Below are positions 26,149 through 35,038 of a stretch of DNA of 64,000 nt, in pieces. The stretch lies in assembly GCA_947495035.1 (NCBI GenBank), contig CANLXI010000022.1, forward strand, positions 1 through 64,000, given 5' to 3'. Positions within the stretch are counted from its first letter, which is position 1, and each line of letters starts with the position of its first letter. The notes beneath the pieces were generated by a model. It did not search any database, had not been told where the DNA came from, and saw nothing but the letters and a program-made list of their open reading frames with translations. The translations under genes were made by a program, and so were the position numbers. This DNA comes from an uncultured Granulosicoccus sp. (GTDB taxonomy: Bacteria; Pseudomonadota; Gammaproteobacteria; Granulosicoccales; Granulosicoccaceae).

Positions 26149-27198
26149 ATGCTTCGATCGATCCAACCCTATCTGCTGACAGTGTCGCTGGGTATTGCCG
26201 GTGGCTTGCTGGCATTGCTGCTGCACTTTCCCATTCCCTGGATGCTGGGAAGTCTCATCGTCTGCGCGGTGGCACGCTGGATGGGTGCTCCGGTGGTATC
26301 CATGCCCGGAGCACTGGAGCGCTGGATGCGAGTGGCCATCGGAGTCTCTCTGGGGCCATCGGTGGCGGCGAGCATCAGCAGCTCGGGAACCGATCTGCCG
26401 TATGCCATTGGCATGGCGCTGGTCGTCACCACTGTCACGGTGGTTCTTGGCATGCCCTGGTTCGAACGCCGCGCCCGTTTGCCCAAACCGGCAGCCTTTC
26501 TCAGCGCTCTGCCGGGAGGCTTGACGATGCTGCTGGCACTGGCTGGCGATACCGGCAATCGTGCCGAGGTGCTGATGGTCCATGCCGTGAGGGTGGTCAT
26601 CGTGGTGGTGTCCATTTCCCTGCTGGCCAGGTTCCTCGGTGTGCCTCCCGAACCGGAGCCCTTGATGGCCAGCCTCGACTGGCACAACGACACGTCTCCG
26701 CTGGTTCTGGCAGGCCTGGTTCTGGTCGGTTACTTTCTGGCCGAACGCCTGAAGATGGCGGGCGGCCATGTCATCATCCCGATGATCATGACCACGATTC
26801 TGGCACTGTTGACCGATGTCAGCATGGATCCGCCGACCCTGGTCAAGACCCTCGCCCTGTTGGTGTTCGGCATGGTCATCGGTTGTGAGGTTGCCAATGG
26901 CCCACGCGGTCGTTATCTGCAGTTGTTCAGCACATCGTCGATATTCACGCTGGCAGTGATGGCCATGGCTGCCGTGTTCTCCCTGATCCTGGTGCGGGTG
27001 ATCGACCAGCATTTTCTCGTTCTGTTTCTGGCGCTGGCCCCTGGTGGCATTGCTGAAGTGAGTCTGGTGGCGCTGGCACTGGGACTGGATGCCGGCATGG
27101 TGGCGCTGGTCCACAGCTGTCGCTTTCTCTACATCATCACGGCAGGACCCGTCGGCTTGAAGCTGCTGCGACGAGCCCTCGAACGCGACGCCTCCTGA
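26149..27198 (+). CDS. AbrB-family membrane protein
   Basis: A 349-residue polytopic inner-membrane protein with nine or ten hydrophobic segments in two similar halves. Each half has the motif (P-I-P-W-M-L-G-S and L-A-P-G-G-I-A-E) typical of the AbrB/YqgA-like duplicated family, once called putative ammonia monooxygenase; it is probably a transporter rather than a regulator. The substrate is not known. The gene appears single, with 252 bp of non-coding sequence after it. Confidence 0.85.
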   Translation: MLRSIQPYLLTVSLGIAGGLLALLLHFPIPWMLGSLIVCAVARWMGAPVVSMPGALERWMRVAIGVSLGPSVAASISSSGTDLPYAIGMALVVTTVTVVLGMPWFERRARLPKPAAFLSALPGGLTMLLALAGDTGNRAEVLMVHAVRVVIVVVSISLLARFLGVPPEPEPLMASLDWHNDTSPLVLAGLVLVGYFLAERLKMAGGHVIIPMIMTTILALLTDVSMDPPTLVKTLALLVFGMVIGCEVANGPRGRYLQLFSTSSIFTLAVMAMAAVFSLILVRVIDQHFLVLFLALAPGGIAEVSLVALALGLDAGMVALVHSCRFLYIITAGPVGLKLLRRALERDAS

Positions 27199-27309
27199 TC
27201 GAACATTTCATCCTCGAAAGTGTTGCCGTGGATGTGTCGTCAAGACCCTTGAAAAATTTTCCGGCAATCCTTAACTGGGACAGCTCAGATTGTCTGATCC
27301 TGTGTGCTG

Positions 27310-27321
27310 ACGGTTAACCGT
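27310..27321. promoter_or_regulatory. Perfect palindrome ACGGTTAACCGT
   Basis: A 12-bp perfect palindrome 129 bp upstream of the ABC ATPase start, in the only non-coding gap of that region. It is suited to a dimeric regulator; no factor is identified. Confidence 0.4.
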
Positions 27322-27450
27322 TGCTTCCCGGATACTCTCTGGGCGCAGTGATTCTCGGTCAGCATGCTCTGTCACAAGGGGTAGGCAATCGTCAGGTCGC
27401 ACGGGTCAGTCACCGTGAGGCATTGGTCGATTCTTGTGAGGAACACAAAC

Positions 27451-28446
27451 ATGCTGGATGTACGTTCGGTGAGTCGCCGCTATGGGGACTTCAAGGCGGT
27501 GGATGATGTGTCATTTACCGTATCGCAGGGGGAGATTGTCGGTTTGCTGGGGCACAACGGTGCCGGCAAGACGACCATCATGAAGATGCTCAGCGGGTTT
27601 CTGGAGCCCGACAGCGGGTCCATCCGGTTCAAGGATGTACCGATACTCGAACACCGAACGCAGCTGCAGCGCGAGCTGGGGTATCTGCCGGAGAACCTGC
27701 CCGTCTACCCGGAACTGTCAGTGGCCTCCTATCTTGACTACGCGGCCGAACTGAAGGGGCTTCGCGGTCATGACAAGCGACGTGCCATCCGGCGTGTGCT
27801 GGAAGCGACGCATCTGGAAGATCGCTTGCTCTCACCCATAGCCAATCTGTCACGGGGACTGAAGCAGCGAGTGGGCGTTGCACAGGCCATTCTTGGTCAG
27901 CCTTCGCTGTTGATCCTGGACGAACCGACCAACGGGCTCGACCCGGCACAGACTGAATCGATGCGTGAGCTGATTCGGCAGATCAGCCAGAGTGCCACGG
28001 TGATCCTGTCGACGCACATCATGCAGGAGGTGGAAGCCATGTGCGACCGAGCGTTGATCGTGAGACACGGGACACTCGCGGTGGATGCCGGTCTGAAGGA
28101 GCTGCAGAACGGTTCGAGAATCCGATTGCTCAGTTCTGCGGATGAAGCGAGATTGCAGGAAGTCCTCGCCGGGCTTCCATGGCTGGAGTCCCTGAGCAGG
28201 ATGCCGGCTCGGAACGAGTATCGACTGAATATACGCGATGGCCATGTTGCGGGTGATTGTGTGGCTGAGGCCGTTCGCCGACTGGTAGAGAACGATCTGC
28301 CGATACAGGGCATCACGCCGGATGCGCAGGACCTGCAATCGCTGTTTATGGAGGTCAATGCGGACACGACGACGTCCGGGGCCGGCAAAAGCCAGAGTAG
28401 CGGTATTCCGAATGCTGACCAGGGCGAGGTGGAACATGTCGCCTGA
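27451..28446 (+). CDS. ABC transporter ATPase, GldA-like
   Basis: A 331-residue ATPase: Walker A GHNGAGKTT, signature LSRGLKQR (variant of LSGGQ), Walker B LLILDEPTNGLDPAQ, H-loop ILSTHIMQEVEAMCD. The roughly 100-residue C-terminal extension is typical of gliding/exporter ABC-2 ATPases. I start at the ATG at 27451, behind GTGAGGAAC; the in-frame ATG at 27415 has no support. The stop overlaps the permease gene by 11 bases. It powers the exporter encoded by the next gene. Confidence 0.93.
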   Translation: MLDVRSVSRRYGDFKAVDDVSFTVSQGEIVGLLGHNGAGKTTIMKMLSGFLEPDSGSIRFKDVPILEHRTQLQRELGYLPENLPVYPELSVASYLDYAAELKGLRGHDKRRAIRRVLEATHLEDRLLSPIANLSRGLKQRVGVAQAILGQPSLLILDEPTNGLDPAQTESMRELIRQISQSATVILSTHIMQEVEAMCDRALIVRHGTLAVDAGLKELQNGSRIRLLSSADEARLQEVLAGLPWLESLSRMPARNEYRLNIRDGHVAGDCVAEAVRRLVENDLPIQGITPDAQDLQSLFMEVNADTTTSGAGKSQSSGIPNADQGEVEHVA

Positions 28447-31400
28447 TACCCGACCTCGAGCCTCTCTGGCGATTGCACGCAAGGAGGCGACCCTGTTTCT
28501 GTCTTCACCGATTGCCTGGCTTTTCTTCGCCGCCTTCGCTGCAGTCACCTTGTTCATCGTGTTCTGGGGTGAAGCCTTCTTTGCTCGCAACATTGCCGAT
28601 GTCCGACCCATGTTCGAGTGGATGCCCATTCTGCTGATACTGTTGTGCAGCACCTTGACCATGCGCATGTGGAGCGAGGAGCGACGTAGCGGTACCCTTG
28701 AGCACGTGTTGACGCAATCGACACCCTTGTGGAATTTCGTACTGGGCAAGTACCTGGCCTGCATGGGCCTGTTGCTGCTGGCCTTGCTGGTGGTGTTGCC
28801 ACTGCCGATCACGCTGTCTCTCATCAGCGATATCGACTGGGGGCCTGTCTGGGCCGGCTATCTGGCGACGCTGCTGCTCGGTTCGGCCTATCTGGCCATC
28901 GGCCTGTTCGTATCCTCCAGAACCCGGAACCAGATCGTCAGCCTGATTGGTTCGGTGGTGTTGTGTGGTGGTTTCTGGCTGGTGGGCAACTCGCTCATCA
29001 CGCAGTCGCTGGGGCAATCTGCCGGAGAACTGTTGCAGGCCATCGGTACCGGAGCGCGCTTCGACGCCATTACACGCGGCGTCATCGATGTTTCCGACCT
29101 GGTCTATTACCTCAGCCTGAGCATTGTCTTCCTCGTGCTCAATGTGCTGATGCTGGAGCGCGAACGATGGACGCAGACTCAGCGTCGCGGCTCACATCGA
29201 CGCTGGCAACTGGCGACGGCCTTGCTGATCCTGAATGCACTGGCCCTGAACCTGTGGGTAGGCCAGATGAACAGCTGGCGTCTGGATACCACTCGTGGGC
29301 AGCAGTACTCACTGTCCGAGGCGACACGCAATTATCTGTCGCAATTGCAGGAACCGCTGACTCTGCGCGGCTACTTCAGTGCAAGGACACATCCGCTGCT
29401 TAGTCCTCTGGTACCGCAGATGCGCGACCTGATGCGTGAGATGGAAGTGGCTGGCAAGGGACGCGTTCGAGTCGAATTCATCGATCCGATGAGCAATCCC
29501 GAGGCCGAGGAAGAGGCCAATCGTCAGTATGGCATCGAACCCGTGCCATTCCAGGTGGCCGATCGCTATCAGTCCTCTATCGTCAGCAGCTACTTCGATG
29601 TGCTGGTGCAGTACGGCGACGAGTATGAAGTGCTGAGCTTTCGGGATCTTATCGATGTGAAGAGTCGCGGCGAGGCTGACATCGATGTGCAGTTGCGAAA
29701 CCCCGAATACGATCTGACACGGTCCATTCGCCGTGTGCTGGAAGACTTTCAGTCCTCGGGCAATGTCTTTGCCAGCATTGCAACTCCGGTGACACTGACG
29801 GCTTACGTGTCCAGCAACGATCGCCTGCCATCGGATCTGGTCAGGTTCAAGTCCGACATTCAGGATATTGCGCAGCAGCAGGCCGAGGCGTCCGGAGGCA
29901 AATTGACCGTTCGCTTCGAGGATCCGCAGGAAAATGGCAGTGTCGTGGCCTCGCAACTGGCCAATGACTACGGGTTGCGTCCAATGAGTGCCGGTCTGTT
30001 CAGTAGCGATACCTTCTGGTTTCACCTGCTCCTGTCCGATGGTCAGCAACAGGTCGTGCAATTGCCGCTGGATGATCTGAGTGCGTCGGCTTTCGAAAGC
30101 AATCTCGATGCGGGACTGAAACGGTTTGCCACGGGTTTTACACACAAGGTGGGTGTGGTTCTGCCTGACGCCGCAGCGGCCATGCAGCCCGGCATGCCCC
30201 CGGCCTCGGTCGGCCAGGATTTTCAGTATCTGCAGGAATATCTCCGTTCGGAATATGATCTGGTGCAGGAGGATATCAGCGACGGAATGGTCAGTAGCGA
30301 TGTGGAGCTGTTGATACTGGCCGCACCCGAAAACCTGGATGAGAGGTCACTGTTTGCAGTGGATCAGTTTCTGATGAAGGGCGGTACCGTGATCGCGGCA
30401 AGCTCTCCTTACAGTGCAAGCCTGACACAAACCGGCATGACTCTGCAGGAGAGAACCTCAGGCATGGAAGACTGGTTGGCGCAAATGGGGATCGACATTG
30501 GCAAGCGTCTGGTCATGGATCCGCAGAATGCGGCCTTTCCAGTGCCCGTGTCCCGCAACGTCGGCGGCATGCAGCTGCAGGAATTGCGCATGCTGGATTA
30601 CCCGTATTTCGTGGATGTCCGTGGTGATGGTGTCAACACTCAGGAGCCTGTCCTGGCGGGACTGGATCAGGTGACGATACCATGGGCATCGCCGATCACC
30701 TTGAGCGATGTAGCAGACGGCGACGAAGAGAATGCCGGGGCCGGGGCGTCGGCAGGTGACTCATCGTCACGTCAGGTCTCGATCCTGCTGGCAAGCTCAC
30801 CCGAGGCCTGGGTGTCGGAATCCACCGACATACTGCCGCGGCTGGATGATCCGCAGGCCTCGAAAAGTAGCCCCTGGCCTGTAGACGGGGACGTTGGTGA
30901 ACAGATTCTGGCGGTCTCCAGTACCGGACGATTCGATTCGTATTTTGCCGGCAAGCCATCGCCATTGGCGACCTCCGACTCGACGAATGATGTCAGCGAT
31001 GACGCGGCGAACGGGAATGCCAGTGGTTCGGCAGTCGGCAACACGCCAGCATCCACCGAGAGTGGCGAATCTGCCGAGGATTCAGCGACTCTGGCACAGT
31101 CGATGGATACGGTGATCGAGAGGTCCACGGAGGCGGCTCGACTTATCGTCATTGCATCGAATGATCTGTTGCGAGACCAGATCAATCAGATGACAGGCTC
31201 TGCCAATGGTACAGCCAATCTCGCCCCCTTCCAACTGATTGCCAATGCGGTGGATGTGGCGCTGGATGACAGTGGCCTGGCAGCCATTCGCAGCCGAGGA
31301 CAATTCAACCGAACGCTGCCACCCATGGATGAGTCCTCGCAGCGCTTCTGGGAGTACCTCAACTATGTGCTGGCAGCGCTGGCTATTGGAGGCATCTATG

Positions 31401-31462
31401 CCGTGGTCAGCCTGGCGCGTACTCATCGTGAAAAACAACAACTGGCGTGGTTGAACTCATGA
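28436..31462 (+). CDS. ABC-2 permease fused to GldG-like auxiliary domain
   Basis: A 1008-residue protein in two parts. Residues 1-250 are an ABC-2 permease with six helices (GldF type, with ERRSGTLEHVLTQS after helix 2). From about residue 260 another helix (LLILNALALNLWVG) leads to a periplasmic GldG-like domain of about 700 residues (TTRGQQYSLSEATRNYLSQL, RVRVEFIDPMSNPEAEEEAN), and a C-terminal helix. GldF and GldG are separate proteins in Bacteroidetes; here they are joined. The GldG domain has a long Asp/Ser-rich insertion near residues 775-900. It shares its first bases with the ATPase gene and its last with the next gene. Confidence 0.9.
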   Translation: MSPDTRPRASLAIARKEATLFLSSPIAWLFFAAFAAVTLFIVFWGEAFFARNIADVRPMFEWMPILLILLCSTLTMRMWSEERRSGTLEHVLTQSTPLWNFVLGKYLACMGLLLLALLVVLPLPITLSLISDIDWGPVWAGYLATLLLGSAYLAIGLFVSSRTRNQIVSLIGSVVLCGGFWLVGNSLITQSLGQSAGELLQAIGTGARFDAITRGVIDVSDLVYYLSLSIVFLVLNVLMLERERWTQTQRRGSHRRWQLATALLILNALALNLWVGQMNSWRLDTTRGQQYSLSEATRNYLSQLQEPLTLRGYFSARTHPLLSPLVPQMRDLMREMEVAGKGRVRVEFIDPMSNPEAEEEANRQYGIEPVPFQVADRYQSSIVSSYFDVLVQYGDEYEVLSFRDLIDVKSRGEADIDVQLRNPEYDLTRSIRRVLEDFQSSGNVFASIATPVTLTAYVSSNDRLPSDLVRFKSDIQDIAQQQAEASGGKLTVRFEDPQENGSVVASQLANDYGLRPMSAGLFSSDTFWFHLLLSDGQQQVVQLPLDDLSASAFESNLDAGLKRFATGFTHKVGVVLPDAAAAMQPGMPPASVGQDFQYLQEYLRSEYDLVQEDISDGMVSSDVELLILAAPENLDERSLFAVDQFLMKGGTVIAASSPYSASLTQTGMTLQERTSGMEDWLAQMGIDIGKRLVMDPQNAAFPVPVSRNVGGMQLQELRMLDYPYFVDVRGDGVNTQEPVLAGLDQVTIPWASPITLSDVADGDEENAGAGASAGDSSSRQVSILLASSPEAWVSESTDILPRLDDPQASKSSPWPVDGDVGEQILAVSSTGRFDSYFAGKPSPLATSDSTNDVSDDAANGNASGSAVGNTPASTESGESAEDSATLAQSMDTVIERSTEAARLIVIASNDLLRDQINQMTGSANGTANLAPFQLIANAVDVALDDSGLAAIRSRGQFNRTLPPMDESSQRFWEYLNYVLAALAIGGIYAVVSLARTHREKQQLAWLNS

Positions 31463-32814
31463 GCAAGCTTGAAGACGATAGACGGAATCATTCTGCAAAC
31501 GCAAACGCAAACGCAAACGCAAACGCAAACGCAAACGCAAACGCAAACGCAAACGGAAGTGCAAACGGAAACACAACCGAGGAGAGCGTGGCGCTATCGG
31601 AACAGAGTACAGACCGCGATGCACGGCATGCCAGCTCAGCGCCGTTGAACGCATGGCGCAGGACGCTGGCAGCGAGTCGCATGCTGCAGGTGCTGGGCGT
31701 GATACTGGTGGCGCAGCTGTTACTCGCGGGTGGGCTTTATTGGAATGCCGGGCGTGACGCTCATTTCGTGGTGGCCGAGCAGCTGCTGGCATTCGATGAA
31801 AGCAAGGCTGATACGCTTCGGATCGATTCGGCGGACGGGGCTCTTGTATTGAGTCGCACAGACGGTGGTTGGCAACTGGAGGGCGAACCGGTGTTGCCGG
31901 CAGATGGTTCGAAGGTGGATCAATTGCTGACACAGCTGGCCGGCCTGAAAGCCGGCTTGCCCGTGGCGACAACGGCGGCAGCACGTGAGCAACTCGACGT
32001 GGCCGAGGATGACTTCCAACGGCATATCACGGTCCTGCAAGGCGATCAGACACTGGCCGATCTGTATGTAGGCACGTCTCCCGGTTACCAGCGCGCCCAT
32101 GTCAGGCGTGCCGGTGATGTTGCCATTGTGGCGGCCAGTCTGAATGTCTACGATGTGCCTGAGGATGTGGACGGATGGATGGATAGAGATCTGTTGTCAT
32201 TCGACGATGTTTCACGCATCGAGACTGAAGATTTCACGTTGTCCAGAGTTGATGAAGACTGGACGATCGAAGCACCGCAAACGCTGGTGACTGATCATCA
32301 GGTTGCCAGGGAACCCCTGGACAAACTGTTGAAGAGTTTGCAGGAGCTGCGAGTCACCGGCCTGGCAGAGGATATGGAGAATCAGGATGATGTCTTGACG
32401 GCAGATGCGGCAGATGCTGTCAGTGAAGACCCTGCGAGCGGCGAGAGCGGCGAGAGCAGTGAAACAGAAGACACCTCGGTCATCACCTGGACAGTTACCG
32501 ACAAGGGGGCTGAGCCACTGACATTGACTCTGTCGAAACAGGGCAATGATGTGACAGTGGAGCGCAGTGACTGGCCGTTGACTTTCAAATCGTCAGCGAC
32601 GGTGTTCGATGCGCTGAATGATATCGATCCGGCTGTGTTGCTACCCGAAAGACCGAACGTGGACGAGAATGCAGAGCAGGGGAGCGCGGCAAACGAGACT
32701 GTCGACAGCGATGCCACTGCGAGTGAAGGCGCTGCGGCGAGGTCTGCCGGGCAGTCGGATGCCACTGATGAGGGTGCCGGGGATTCAGCACCCGCAGTGA
32801 TGTCAGCGGAGTAG
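31459..32814 (+). CDS. DUF4340-domain membrane protein with Ala-Asn repeat
   Basis: A 451-residue protein. A cytoplasmic N terminus carries ten Ala-Asn pairs (from a GCAAAC repeat), followed by one membrane helix near residues 75-95 (LQVLGVILVAQLLLAGGLYW) and a periplasmic DUF4340 beta-repeat domain (LRIDSADGALVLSRTDGGWQ, DFTLSRVDEDWTIEAP). DUF4340 proteins commonly follow GldA-GldFG genes and are thought to be part of the exporter. The start overlaps the upstream stop by four bases. The C terminus is a long acidic Ala/Ser/Glu tail of low complexity. Confidence 0.88.
   Translation: MSKLEDDRRNHSANANANANANANANANANANGSANGNTTEESVALSEQSTDRDARHASSAPLNAWRRTLAASRMLQVLGVILVAQLLLAGGLYWNAGRDAHFVVAEQLLAFDESKADTLRIDSADGALVLSRTDGGWQLEGEPVLPADGSKVDQLLTQLAGLKAGLPVATTAAAREQLDVAEDDFQRHITVLQGDQTLADLYVGTSPGYQRAHVRRAGDVAIVAASLNVYDVPEDVDGWMDRDLLSFDDVSRIETEDFTLSRVDEDWTIEAPQTLVTDHQVAREPLDKLLKSLQELRVTGLAEDMENQDDVLTADAADAVSEDPASGESGESSETEDTSVITWTVTDKGAEPLTLTLSKQGNDVTVERSDWPLTFKSSATVFDALNDIDPAVLLPERPNVDENAEQGSAANETVDSDATASEGAAARSAGQSDATDEGAGDSAPAVMSAE
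31495..31554 (+). repeat. Coding microsatellite (GCAAAC)10
   Basis: Ten perfect 6-bp copies, in frame, encode a repeated Ala-Asn tract in the cytoplasmic tail of the DUF4340 protein. Gain or loss of copies would not shift the frame. Confidence 0.97.
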
Positions 32815-32842
32815 GCTTTACCACCTACTGCTTGCTTTCTTG

Positions 32843-32875
32843 GAGCGCCGGCGCATCACCGCGTCGGCGCTCTTT
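32843..32875 (+). terminator. Intrinsic terminator after the ABC exporter genes
   Basis: Starting 28 bases after the DUF4340 stop, GAGCGCCGGCGC pairs with GCGTCGGCGCTC (12 bp with one G-U pair) around the loop ATCACC, and TTT follows. The stem is strong and the T-run short. Confidence 0.7.
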
Positions 32876-32970
32876 CAGGCTACTCAGGAGGCTTCGCCGG
32901 GTTCAATCGGCATGGGCGTGCCTTGCACTGTCAGTAGAGTCTGTCGGGATCAGGGTAGAGTCATCCTAAC

Positions 32971-33073
32971 CTGACCTGACCTGACCTGACCTGACCTGAC
33001 CTGACCTGACCTGACCTGACCTGTGACTGACCTGTGACTGACCTGTGACTGAGCTGATCCCGATCCCGATCCC
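32971..33073. repeat. Composite tandem array CTGAC / CTGTGACTGAC / GATCCC
   Basis: Ten copies of CTGAC (32971-33020) run into three copies of an 11-bp unit CTGTGACTGAC (33021-33053, last base changed), and then three copies of GATCCC (33056-33073). The 11-bp unit contains the 5-bp unit, so the arrays are related. The array lies between the convergent DUF4340 and peroxiredoxin genes. Confidence 0.95.
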
Positions 33074-33091
33074 GAGCTTCAGGCAAGCAGA

Positions 33092-33619
33092 CTACTGATG
33101 AGTACCCCTGATCGGATAGTCATTGGAGCGGATGAATTCTATGCCGTTCACCAGCGATTCAAGATCCGGACGAGAGAAGGGAGCATTGGAAATGTCGACC
33201 ATCTGGACGGTTCCCTTGTCGTTGATGAGAAACATACCGGGCTCTGCGAAAGGGCGATCGGTTTCTTCGGGGGAGCGAGGGTCTGAGATGTACAGGCCAA
33301 GTGCCCGCATCTGCTCGATGCTCAGGCCGTAGCCAATCTTGTACGAAGGCTTGATCTCCGCCATCTGTTTTTCCACCTTCTCGACCGGATCGGCGGAAAC
33401 GGCTACCAGATCGACCTTCAATTCAGCCAGTTTGTCCGTGAATTCCTTCAGCTCTGTCAGGTACTTCGCACAGATCGGGCAATGTTTACCCCGGTAAACC
33501 ACTACCAGTTTCCAATCATTGGGAGCATCGGCTTTACCCAGCACGATTTCGCCATCGTTCAGGCTCGAAACAGTCAAATCAGGGAAGGTATCGCCGGCTG
33601 ACAGTTTGAATTCTTTCAT
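33092..33619 (-). CDS. Peroxiredoxin / AhpC-TSA family protein
   Basis: A 175-residue thioredoxin-fold protein. The active site is C-P-I-C (Cys47, Cys50) in VVYRGKHCPICAKYL, so it has a CxxC redox pair instead of a lone peroxidatic cysteine with PxxxT. Residues LVAVSADPVEKV and FAEPGMFLINDKGTVQ match the AhpC/TSA family. It probably reduces peroxides or acts as a disulfide reductase in the cytoplasm (no signal peptide). AGAGGAA lies upstream of the ATG. It appears to be transcribed alone. Confidence 0.9.
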   Translation of the reverse strand: MKEFKLSAGDTFPDLTVSSLNDGEIVLGKADAPNDWKLVVVYRGKHCPICAKYLTELKEFTDKLAELKVDLVAVSADPVEKVEKQMAEIKPSYKIGYGLSIEQMRALGLYISDPRSPEETDRPFAEPGMFLINDKGTVQMVDISNAPFSRPDLESLVNGIEFIRSNDYPIRGTHQ

Positions 33620-33703
33620 CTGATTCCTCTTGAGTCATGGAAAGTAGTGATGGTAGTCGTTCCGTGCGATGCAATGGCTCTCCGGCAATTGATACAAATC
33701 TCT

Positions 33704-33766
33704 GGTATGCCCGGTATGCCCGGTATGCCCGGTATGCCCGGTATGCCCGGTAAGCCCGATAAGCCC
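33704..33766. repeat. Tandem array of GGTATGCCC (9-bp unit)
   Basis: Five perfect copies (33704-33748) and two altered copies (GGTAAGCCC, GATAAGCCC) lie between the peroxiredoxin and MetE-like genes. The 3-prime copies have drifted. Confidence 0.95.
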
Positions 33767-33784
33767 GAAACGTGGCACAAGCGC

Positions 33785-33913
33785 TGTCTCTGGCTGTGGC
33801 CGGATCATCAGTTACAAACGTCAGATACCCAGCTCCTCCGAGGCCAGGCGCGTACCTTCGACGCGAGCTGTAATCTTGGCAAAGGCGGTGTCTCTGGCTG
33901 TGGCCAGATCATC
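33785..33913. repeat. 25-bp direct repeat spanning the end of the MetE-like gene
   Basis: The sequence TGTCTCTGGCTGTGGCC(G/A)GATCATC occurs at 33785-33809, outside the gene, and at 33889-33913, inside its 3-prime end, with one mismatch in 25. It is a local duplication, or a trace of slippage near the 9-bp array. Confidence 0.85.
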
Positions 33914-34885
33914 GCCGAAAGGAGAGAAACCACAGTCGTCAGTGGTGCCCAACTGATCGGCAGGAATGTGCCTGGCAGCATTCATGACTCGCTCCTTGAC
34001 GGTCTGCGCAGATTCCACAGTGTTGTCTATGACATCGATGACGCCAATGAATACTCGCTGATTCGCCTTGATGCTTCCGGCGACAACGGACAGTGCTTCA
34101 TCCGGCGTTTTCTCCGACGCCATCTGCATGTAGAAATTGCCGACATCCAGATCCATGAGCATCGGAATCAGCTCACGATAGTCGACATCGGCGCTGTGAG
34201 TGGAGTTGTGATCGCCACCGGGGCATGTGTGTACACCGATACGTTGTCGCTCTTCAGGAGTGAAAGCGGCGAACACACGATTGTTGAGGTCGATGAATTG
34301 TTTGAGCAGGCCTTTGCTCGGATCAAGCTTGACCGCCAGTCGCCCTTCGGTAAAGTCCACTTGCACCACTTCCGCGCCGTTGTCGAAGCATGAACGAATG
34401 TCGGCCACTGCTTCGGCAATCAGGTCCTCGATGAATTGTGGCTGCGAATAATCCGGTATTCCACCCTCCGGGTACAGCAAAGACATGGCAGAAGCCGAAA
34501 TGACGGCCTGTTTGAGCGGCTTGCTGGCAAATCGTCCGGCTCGCGGTAGATAGCTTCCCGCGTACAGACCGTATTTGAAGGGACCTCTGGTCAGGCGCGG
34601 CAATTGTCGGGTATGACCATCCGAAAACGGGATGATCACGCCATCAGGTGCCAGGTTGTCGAGGCCATCCATGAGATAGGTGGCGAAGCTGGATTTGGCC
34701 TGCTCGCCATCAGAGACAATGGGAGAGCCTGTCTTTTCGAATCGAAGGATCGTGTCTTCGACGGCGTCATCAAATGCCTTGTCCATTTGCTCCTTTCCGA
34801 TCTTGCCTGCGGCAAACAGTTGAACGGTGGCTTGCAATTCAGGAGATCTGGGCACACTGCCCACAGGCTCAGTAGGAAGGTTCAT
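33821..34885 (-). CDS. Short MetE-like cobalamin-independent methyltransferase
   Basis: A 354-residue protein matching only the C-terminal catalytic half of cobalamin-independent methionine synthase (MetE is about 750 residues). It keeps the zinc ligands H-T-C (His219, Cys221) and the late cysteine in TTDDCGFSP, and the VGSVPRSPEL start common in this family. Single-domain enzymes of this kind either use methylcobalamin-independent donors or act in other methyl transfers; the donor is not clear from sequence. It could be a core methionine synthase of the MesD type, but no MesX-like gene is nearby. A 25-bp duplication affects its 3-prime flank. Confidence 0.85.
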   Translation of the reverse strand: MNLPTEPVGSVPRSPELQATVQLFAAGKIGKEQMDKAFDDAVEDTILRFEKTGSPIVSDGEQAKSSFATYLMDGLDNLAPDGVIIPFSDGHTRQLPRLTRGPFKYGLYAGSYLPRAGRFASKPLKQAVISASAMSLLYPEGGIPDYSQPQFIEDLIAEAVADIRSCFDNGAEVVQVDFTEGRLAVKLDPSKGLLKQFIDLNNRVFAAFTPEERQRIGVHTCPGGDHNSTHSADVDYRELIPMLMDLDVGNFYMQMASEKTPDEALSVVAGSIKANQRVFIGVIDVIDNTVESAQTVKERVMNAARHIPADQLGTTDDCGFSPFGDDLATARDTAFAKITARVEGTRLASEELGI

Positions 34886-35038
34886 TTCGCTGAGTACATC
34901 CAGGCTGTATGGGAGTTCGAGTGTCCCATCATGACCGTGTGCTCGTCAAAGTCCAACGGTTATCCTGCCATTGCCGGAAAAGACGGAGGGGTGGTCAGCT
35001 TCCCTGGCCAGAGTGAGGTTGATATCGCCGGCCGCTAC

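Noticed and set aside
26092..27114. 340-residue open frame opposite the AbrB-family gene
   Set aside because: His/Gln-rich antisense shadow of a membrane protein gene.
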